This document shows, piece after piece, positions 8,519 through 13,068 of a stretch of DNA of 13,068 bases. The number at the start of each line of letters is the position of its first letter. Position 1 is the first letter of the stretch. This DNA comes from Myxococcales bacterium (GTDB lineage Bacteria; Myxococcota; Myxococcia; Myxococcales; Myxococcaceae), in the NCBI GenBank assembly GCA_003153055.1, contig PMBV01000458.1:1-13068 (forward strand), given 5' to 3'. A model generated the notes under the pieces. It saw only the letters and a program-made list of their open reading frames with translations, searched no databases and was not told the origin of the DNA. The translations under genes were made by a program, and so were the position numbers.

Positions 8519-8526
8519 GGAGAAGG
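8519..8526 (+). promoter_or_regulatory. Shine-Dalgarno GGAGAAGG deciding the GH16 start
   Basis: GGAGAAGG ends two bases before the ATG at 8529, with GGAG six bases from it. This supports 8529 over the upstream in-frame ATG at 8487, which has no comparable site. The divergent intergenic interval 8361-8528 must hold promoters for both genes, but I see no convincing -35/-10 or -24/-12 pair in it. Confidence 0.7.
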
Positions 8527-8528
8527 AA

Positions 8529-9701
8529 ATGACTCCATACCGCCTCCGCTGTCTTGTACTCACCTCGACGGGCACCGACGCCTCCGCGCCCTCGGCCGCG
8601 CTGGCGCACCGGCGCTGCTGGCTCCTGGGGCTCCTCGTGCTGGCGGTTTCCGGCTGCGAGGGGTTCGCGGCGTCACTCGATGCGGAAGGCGGCTGGACCA
8701 ACGACGCTGGGGCCCCCGGTGGGGCCGGAGGAGGAGGCAGTGCTGGGACCGGAGGCGGGATGGCAGACGGGACGGGAGGGGGAGGCAGCGCGAACACGAT
8801 CGACAGCGGTGTCCACATCCCGGACGCGGGAGGCACGACACACACCGACGCGGGCGTCGCCGAAGACGGCGGGCACGCGGACGCGGGGAGCCCAGACGCC
8901 GGCGCAGTGGACGCCGGGCCGAATTCAGCGACAGACGCGGGCCCTCCGTCGCGGCCCTCGTGGGTGCCAGCCAGCTACCAGCTGGTATGGGCCGATGAGT
9001 TCGACGGGGCGGGGCCACTGCCCGACTCGAGCAAGTGGGACTACGACACCGCAGCCAACAAGACCGGCTGGTACAACAACGAGCTCGAGTACTACTCGGC
9101 CGCTCGCGCCGAGAATTCACGAGTCGCGGGAGGACGACTCACCATCACCGGTCGCAAGGAGCGCGCCACCTGGGCGTCGGACTACGGCGCTCAGAGTTAC
9201 ACCTCGGCCCGACTCATCACGCGCGGCAAGGCCAGCTGGACCTACGGCTTCATCGACGTTCGCGCGAAGATGCCGGGCGGCAACGGGAGCTGGCCGGCCA
9301 TCTGGATGCTCGGCACCGGCGGTGCGTGGCCCGGCGACGGAGAGATCGACATCATGGAGCAAGTGGGCATGCGAGCGACCACCATCTACGGAACGGTGCA
9401 CTGCCAGGCCACTGCAGGGACCTCTGGCAACGGCAGCAACACCCAGGTCGGCGACGCCTGCTCCGCGTTCCACGACTACACACTGGAGTGGACCAAGGAC
9501 TTCCTCTCCTTTGGAGTCGATGGCCACGAGTACCACCGGTACACGAATCCGCACACCGGCCACGACGCTTGGCCCTTCGACGCGCCCCAGTACCTCCTCC
9601 TCAACCTGGCCATCGGCGGTGACATGGCCGGTGGGGTAGACGACTCGATCTTCCCCATCGAGTTCCAGGTGGAGTACGCGCGGGTGTACCAGAAGCCCTA
9701 A
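8529..9701 (+). CDS. GH16 family endo-beta-glucanase (laminarinase-like) lipoprotein
   Basis: The protein has 390 residues. A signal peptide ends in a lipobox (AVSGC, Cys43). Residues ~44-142 are a low-complexity linker of Gly runs and repeated Asp-Ala-Gly units, common in myxobacterial secreted proteins. The catalytic domain spans about 149-390. It has the GH16 signature GEIDIMEQ, with Glu272 as nucleophile, Asp274 as helper and Glu277 as acid/base. It also has WYNNELEYYS, a GFIDVRAKMPGGNGSWPAIWML segment (split here as GFIDVRAK and GSWPAIWML), and LLLNLAIGGDMAGG near the end. The E-x-D-x-x-E spacing is the beta-bulge type found in laminarinases, so the likely substrate is a beta-1,3- or mixed-linkage glucan from fungal or algal walls or exopolysaccharide. 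All catalytic residues are present and length is normal. It acts at the cell surface or outside the cell. It stands alone, divergent from the unknown gene at 6708-8360. Confidence 0.95.
   Translation: MTPYRLRCLVLTSTGTDASAPSAALAHRRCWLLGLLVLAVSGCEGFAASLDAEGGWTNDAGAPGGAGGGGSAGTGGGMADGTGGGGSANTIDSGVHIPDAGGTTHTDAGVAEDGGHADAGSPDAGAVDAGPNSATDAGPPSRPSWVPASYQLVWADEFDGAGPLPDSSKWDYDTAANKTGWYNNELEYYSAARAENSRVAGGRLTITGRKERATWASDYGAQSYTSARLITRGKASWTYGFIDVRAKMPGGNGSWPAIWMLGTGGAWPGDGEIDIMEQVGMRATTIYGTVHCQATAGTSGNGSNTQVGDACSAFHDYTLEWTKDFLSFGVDGHEYHRYTNPHTGHDAWPFDAPQYLLLNLAIGGDMAGGVDDSIFPIEFQVEYARVYQKP
8697..8947 (+). repeat. Low-complexity Gly/Asp-Ala-Gly linker within the GH16 gene
   Basis: This in-frame region encodes two Gly-rich runs followed by about eight Asp-Ala-Gly units with irregular spacing. 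It links the lipidated N-terminus to the catalytic domain. Such tracts vary in length between strains through slippage. Confidence 0.75.
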
Positions 9702-9729
9702 GCCAGACAGCCGTCGCTGGGTTCCAGTC

Positions 9730-9747
9730 GGGTCTTCATGCAGACCC
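9730..9747 (+). terminator. Weak candidate terminator hairpin after the GH16 gene
   Basis: GGGTCT and AGACCC form a perfect six-base stem around a six-base loop, 28 bp after the GH16 stop. No T-tract follows, so intrinsic termination is uncertain. The rest of 9702-9919 (218 bp) contains no gene I can support. Confidence 0.3.
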
Positions 9748-9862
9748 TTGTCCACTCCCCGTGGCGGATGGGGCGTTCGCTCGATGAGAGCTTCCCGAGC
9801 GCCCTCACCCAGGCGAGATGATTGGCGTCGAACGCTCCTCGAATACCGGCCTGCGATGCATA

Positions 9863-9879
9863 GACTGTTGTCGACAGTC
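9863..9879. repeat. Short inverted repeat between the GH16 gene and the small ORF
   Basis: GACTGT and ACAGTC flank a five-base loop, and the overlapping octamer TGTCGACA is itself a palindrome. It lies about 40 bp past the stop of the minus-strand gene at 9920. It could be a transcript-end hairpin or a protein-binding site, or chance. Confidence 0.3.
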
Positions 9880-9919
9880 GCGGCCATCAGACGACCCTAA
9901 GTTGCCGGCCGGAAGGCCC

Positions 9920-10180
9920 CTACGGGACCTCGTGAGCACGGAAAGACTGCACCCCGTGACTCGACTCCAGGCGGCTCTGAACATACCTCGCTTCATGAGG
10001 TGAGACGGCGATGAGGCGGACCTCAAGCCCCTGCGCGTGTGGCTCCCCGTGTGAGAGCCCAACCGCGCGGGCCTGCTCGATCGTCATAATCTGCGCCTTG
10101 GTCTCCTCGAGTACTTCTCTCGAAAGAAGGCCATCGGCATTTCCACCCTCGGACAATACCACCTCGTACACGATCAACAT
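9920..10180 (-). CDS. Small conserved-looking protein of unknown function
   Basis: The protein is 86 residues. It begins MLIVYEVVLSE, continues through a helix-like TKAQIMTIEQARAVG, and ends with a LEVRLIAVSPHEARYVQSR and SFRAHEV stretch. This alternation of beta-like hydrophobic stretches and amphipathic helices reads like a real small alpha/beta domain and not an antisense artefact. I know no family for it. Two ATGs are possible: 10189 and 10180. A run of seven G at 10190-10196 is nine bases before the second and directly abuts the first, so 10180 is preferred. There are no cysteines, signal peptide or membrane helix, which suggests a cytoplasmic protein. It is divergent from the HPPK-like lipoprotein gene, with 173 bp between starts, so the two could share a regulatory region. 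No promoter motif is clear there. Confidence 0.62.
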   Translation of the reverse strand: MLIVYEVVLSEGGNADGLLSREVLEETKAQIMTIEQARAVGLSHGEPHAQGLEVRLIAVSPHEARYVQSRLESSHGVQSFRAHEVP

Positions 10181-10353
10181 TGTGTTCATCCCCCCCGCCC
10201 CATCGAGCGCGAGCCAGAGTCCTCGATACCGTGTACTTCAGCCTCGAGACGATTTCCACGAGCGGCGGAGCTCCGACCCCCAAGACGAAAGCAGGCAATA
10301 TCCCTCGTTCTACCGGCGCCCTGACCGCGCTATGTCTCGCTCGGGGTCCACTG

Positions 10354-11499
10354 ATGCCAGTTCGTCCTGGAGTCTTGCTCTGCATGGCAGTCATGATGAC
10401 GGCAGCCAGCTGTCGCTCATCGTGCCTTCGAGGAAATGCCACCTTGCTGACCGACACACCCGACAAACCCCGCGGCGCGGTCTTCGGCCTGCGCTCCTAT
10501 GGCGGCAGCCGCACCGCCTTCTTGCTCACGGCCGAGACCCTCTTCAAGCAGGCTCCCGGCGTCAAGCTGACCGGCGACTCGACCATCGAAATCTACGCCC
10601 CCGAAGGGTCGACGCCCGGCTACATGGCGGCCTCAATCCTCTGCGAGTCGCAGCTCTCGATCGACGACCTCGTGAAGCTCGCCCACGGCGTCGAGGAGCG
10701 CCTGGCCGACCCCGAGCACCCCGGCGCGAGGCAGACCCTCCGGGTGGACCTGATGTGGGTAGCGGGCGTCGACCTCAAGACCTCTCAGCTTGAGCTGCCC
10801 AGCCCGGAGCTCTTCACCAAGTCCTGGGCCATCGGCACGTTCATGCGAGCTGCCGAGCAGGCGGTCCCAACGAGGGCCGAGTCCGCGCGGCTCCTCAATG
10901 CCTTCGAGAAGGTCTCCGGTCCGCACGAGGTCGGCGGGGTCCCGCTCCTGCCACCCGAGCTCTCACTCGATCGGCCGCTCCCATCGCAGCCACCGCAAGA
11001 CCTCTGGAAGGTCCAGGGCAACGACTGGCCCGACGGCCTTGCCGCGGCCGCCTACGCGCTGGGGGTGATTGCGCTCGACCGTGCCCAGGGAAAGCCGGAG
11101 AACCCCTATGCCCTCCTCGATGCGAAGAACGCCGCCAAGGGTATCCGCTCCGAGAGGATCGTTCCTGTCGAAGCGAGCGCAGCAGGGGCAGCCACGGACT
11201 CCGAGCTCGCCCGCGCCTGGCTCCTCGCCGTCGATGAGGCCCTTCGCGCCAACGAGCTCCGCCTCGCCACGGCCGTCATCTTCCAAGCCTCCGACGGTCG
11301 CATGCGTGGCGCACTCATCGGCGCCCCCGCCGGCAAGCTCCCAGAGCTCCCACTGCCCGGAGTCCGCGCCGATCGAGATCCCCCCGATTCACGAGAGTGG
11401 GCGAAGTTCCACGACCTCCCCAACCTCACCCGAGTGACGCTCGAGGTCGACCGGTCACTCGGCGACCCCCATTCTCCGCATGGTCCACGAGCCAGGTGA
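10354..11499 (+). CDS. Lipoprotein with a degenerate HPPK (FolK)-like domain
   Basis: The protein has 381 residues. A signal peptide ends in TAASC (Cys20). The ATG at 10354 has GGGG seven bases upstream; the frame stays open to 10180, but that extension does not look coding. Residues ~41-172 follow the order of 6-hydroxymethyl-7,8-dihydropterin pyrophosphokinase: AVFGLRSYGG for the glycine-rich first strand, PGYMAASILCESQLSIDDLV for the LNAV...L.PEELL stretch, then GARQTLRVDLMW for GPRTLDLDIML, then LELPSPEL for LTVPHxxM. Of the two metal-binding aspartates of HPPK, only the second is kept (Asp132); the first is Arg130. The LPHP-type histidine is Ser150. Kinase activity is therefore unlikely, and the lipoprotein signal would place the protein outside the inner membrane, away from pterin metabolism and ATP. 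Residues ~175-381 match nothing I know. The homology call is from motif order by eye. The 3' end overlaps the convergent PLD gene by 45 bp. Confidence 0.7.
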   Translation: MPVRPGVLLCMAVMMTAASCRSSCLRGNATLLTDTPDKPRGAVFGLRSYGGSRTAFLLTAETLFKQAPGVKLTGDSTIEIYAPEGSTPGYMAASILCESQLSIDDLVKLAHGVEERLADPEHPGARQTLRVDLMWVAGVDLKTSQLELPSPELFTKSWAIGTFMRAAEQAVPTRAESARLLNAFEKVSGPHEVGGVPLLPPELSLDRPLPSQPPQDLWKVQGNDWPDGLAAAAYALGVIALDRAQGKPENPYALLDAKNAAKGIRSERIVPVEASAAGAATDSELARAWLLAVDEALRANELRLATAVIFQASDGRMRGALIGAPAGKLPELPLPGVRADRDPPDSREWAKFHDLPNLTRVTLEVDRSLGDPHSPHGPRAR

Positions 11500-13068
11500 A
11501 GACCAGGCCCACCCGGCCTTCGTCGCCTTGGAGACGTTCGACTCCGGGCTGTCAGGCAGGAGGTCGCCCGAGCCCTCCGGCCCAGCCGCCACCGTCAGGA
11601 GCATCAACTGGTTGGCGCTCGACAACGCAAAGGGCAACCCACAGAGCGCGCCCTCGTGGGCCTTTCGCGACGTGCTTCGCAGCGCTGTGTAATTGGCCAG
11701 GGCCAGCGCCTGCACCCGGCCGGAGCAACCAGGCATCTCCGGGTGGTCCCATTGAGCGAGGAGCGCTGGGTCCTGGCCGAGGTGCTCTCCCCAGAGCCGC
11801 TGGCGAAACGCACGGAGCTTCTTGATGGCGTCTCGCTCGCGGCCCAGCGTCGGCCAGAATGTACAGACTATCTCGGTGTCTCGATCCCCCGCCACCGAAC
11901 GCTCGTTGAGGTTGGCGCTCCCGAAGATGGCGAAGCGGTCATCCACCAACATCAGCTTCGAGTGGACATAAATCATATATCGTTTGTGTGCGTTTACCCG
12001 CTCCCGTCGCGCTCCGTTCTTGTTCCACTCGGTCGCGGGCACGTCGTGCCAGTTCGCGGGAAAATAGAATGACAGGTTCTTCGACCAATCATCGCCGAGC
12101 TCTCGAATCATCCACTCCATGGTCCGCCACTCGAGCCACCGCTGCTCCTGAATGGCCCAGCTCACCGGGTCGCCCTCCGGGTACATGGGGATGATGATGT
12201 ACGCATGGAAGGGGACTCCGTCGGCGCGCCGCTCCTTGATGCGCTCGACGATGCGCACCGGAATGTCGTTCTTGACGCTGTCGACGCCCCACTTCTTGCC
12301 GCCGCCGATGAAGTACTGGGTCTCGATGTAGATGAACTTCTCGGCCTGGCGGATGCCCGTGCGGTACGCGCGGAGAATGCTCTCCTCGTGGCTCGATTTG
12401 AGGTCCTCCTGGTGCCAGAAGAGCTCCTTTTCGCGGCCGGTGACGCGGCCGTTGCGGTCCTTCTCTTCGACCTCGAGCTCGTCGTTCCAGTGTGACTTGA
12501 TGATCGACCGGCAGACCTGGCTCGTAAACGGCCCGCCATGGGGCTCCCACTGCTGGCGGTAGGTCTTCGAGTCGAACAGGCCCCGGAACAGGGCGTGCAC
12601 TTGCTCCATCTGGGCCTTGCTGTTGTCGCCCCACGTTGGATCCCACGTGGGGTCGCAGCCCCAGCGACCGACGAACTCTCGCACGAAGTCCCACGCCGCT
12701 GGCCCCCAGGCGTTCCCGTAGATGTCGTGCCAGGGCTGGCGCGGCATGCTGGTGTCGCCACCAAACTCGGCGTTGTACCACTCGTTGGTCTGGTACCCGA
12801 CCTGGGGCACGGTGACGGTCATTTCCCCATCTCCTCCGTCGCGAGTCTCGGTGTGCTCCGCGACGAAGTCTGGGGTGTGCCACGCCTGCACCAAGGGCCA
12901 GCTCGACACCACGCCGCGAGCCGGAGGCAAGATGGGGTGCGCCGGCCAATCGTAGCGGCCCTGGGTGAGATCGAGCCCCCCGAAGAAAACCCGAAGCGCC
13001 CGACGGTCGTCCGAAGCGCCCGGAGGCGCCGGAGCGTCCATCACCACGAACTTCTGGTGATGCGACAT
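11455..13068 (-). CDS. Eukaryotic-type phospholipase D (5' partial)
   Basis: 537 residues are visible; the N-terminus is beyond the right edge, since the Met at 13068 lies directly before the first catalytic motif. Numbering from there: first HKD motif His4-x-Lys6-x4-Asp11; FGGLDLTQGRYD (29-40); PWHDIYG (112-118); IYIETQYF (246-253); second HKD motif His369-x-Lys371-x4-Asp376, followed by GSANLNERS (383-391). GGLDL..GRYD, PWHD and IYIETQYF are diagnostic of eukaryote-like PLDs, the group that also includes bacterial PldA/PldB (Tle5) T6SS effectors. The enzyme would hydrolyse the headgroup of phosphatidylethanolamine or phosphatidylcholine to phosphatidic acid through a phosphohistidine intermediate. 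All visible catalytic residues are intact. A secretion signal or PH/C2-like domain cannot be judged without the N-terminus. The target may be prey or competitor membranes, or the cell's own lipids. The C-terminus (WAWSSPGSWT...) overlaps the end of the lipoprotein gene on the other strand. Confidence 0.92.
   Translation of the reverse strand: MSHHQKFVVMDAPAPPGASDDRRALRVFFGGLDLTQGRYDWPAHPILPPARGVVSSWPLVQAWHTPDFVAEHTETRDGGDGEMTVTVPQVGYQTNEWYNAEFGGDTSMPRQPWHDIYGNAWGPAAWDFVREFVGRWGCDPTWDPTWGDNSKAQMEQVHALFRGLFDSKTYRQQWEPHGGPFTSQVCRSIIKSHWNDELEVEEKDRNGRVTGREKELFWHQEDLKSSHEESILRAYRTGIRQAEKFIYIETQYFIGGGKKWGVDSVKNDIPVRIVERIKERRADGVPFHAYIIIPMYPEGDPVSWAIQEQRWLEWRTMEWMIRELGDDWSKNLSFYFPANWHDVPATEWNKNGARRERVNAHKRYMIYVHSKLMLVDDRFAIFGSANLNERSVAGDRDTEIVCTFWPTLGRERDAIKKLRAFRQRLWGEHLGQDPALLAQWDHPEMPGCSGRVQALALANYTALRSTSRKAHEGALCGLPFALSSANQLMLLTVAAGPEGSGDLLPDSPESNVSKATKAGWAWSSPGSWTMRRMGVAE

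Noticed and set aside
8361..8609. N-terminal extension of the 550-residue protein to 8609
   Set aside because: The extension is Arg/Gly-rich, overlaps the start of the GH16 gene and its ribosome binding site, and is less well supported than the ATG at 8360.
8697..8947. Repeat tract considered as a CRISPR or satellite array
   Set aside because: The repetition is at codon level (Gly and Asp-Ala-Gly units) within an intact reading frame, irregularly spaced, with no conserved direct repeat or spacers.
10180..10353. N-terminal extension of the HPPK-like lipoprotein to 10180
   Set aside because: It would bury the lipoprotein signal peptide and reads as non-coding. The ATG at 10354 directly precedes a classic signal and lipobox.

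Overview
The window is very GC-rich and has the hallmarks of a myxobacterium (Myxococcota, formerly delta-proteobacteria). These are a very large STAND ATPase/GAF/histidine-kinase sensor, several lipoproteins, a Gly/Asp-Ala-Gly-rich linker in a secreted glycoside hydrolase, a proline/alanine-rich protein of unknown function, and a eukaryotic-style phospholipase D. The assignment rests on gene style and composition; no rRNA or other taxonomic marker is present.

Layout, left to right. (1) 3-4787, plus strand: most of a giant sensor kinase whose N-terminus lies outside the window. Domains in order are AAA/STAND ATPase, helical-repeat region, GAF, coiled coil, degenerate PAS-like segment, dimerisation domain with the phosphoacceptor His, and HATPase. 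(2) 4813-5208, minus: a small four-helix membrane protein, convergent with the kinase. (3) 5273-6553, minus: a chimeric ORF. Its first ~120 residues are a lipoprotein signal plus two CxxCH haem motifs; its last ~300 residues resemble the T6SS lipase-immunity family Tli4. Base composition drops sharply at the junction near 6180-6193. (4) 6708-8360, minus: a 550-residue protein I do not recognise, with a disordered N-terminus. (5) 8529-9701, plus: a GH16 beta-glucanase lipoprotein. (6) 9920-10180, minus: a small unknown protein. (7) 10354-11499, plus: a lipoprotein whose N-terminal half resembles the folate enzyme HPPK (FolK) but has lost key catalytic residues. (8) 11455-13068, minus: the C-terminal two thirds or so of a eukaryotic-type phospholipase D with both HKD motifs, running off the right edge.

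These genes do not form one obvious operon; strands alternate and most neighbours are divergent or convergent. The common theme is the cell envelope and exterior: three lipoproteins, a polysaccharide hydrolase, a phospholipase and an immunity-like domain. That suits a predatory or competitive soil bacterium. The two best leads for something undescribed are the cytochrome-Tli4 chimera, which looks like a foreign immunity domain spliced onto the export signal of a truncated native cytochrome, and the HPPK-like lipoprotein, which looks like a cytosolic enzyme fold re-used outside the inner membrane. No tRNA, rRNA, CRISPR array, transposase or integrase was seen.
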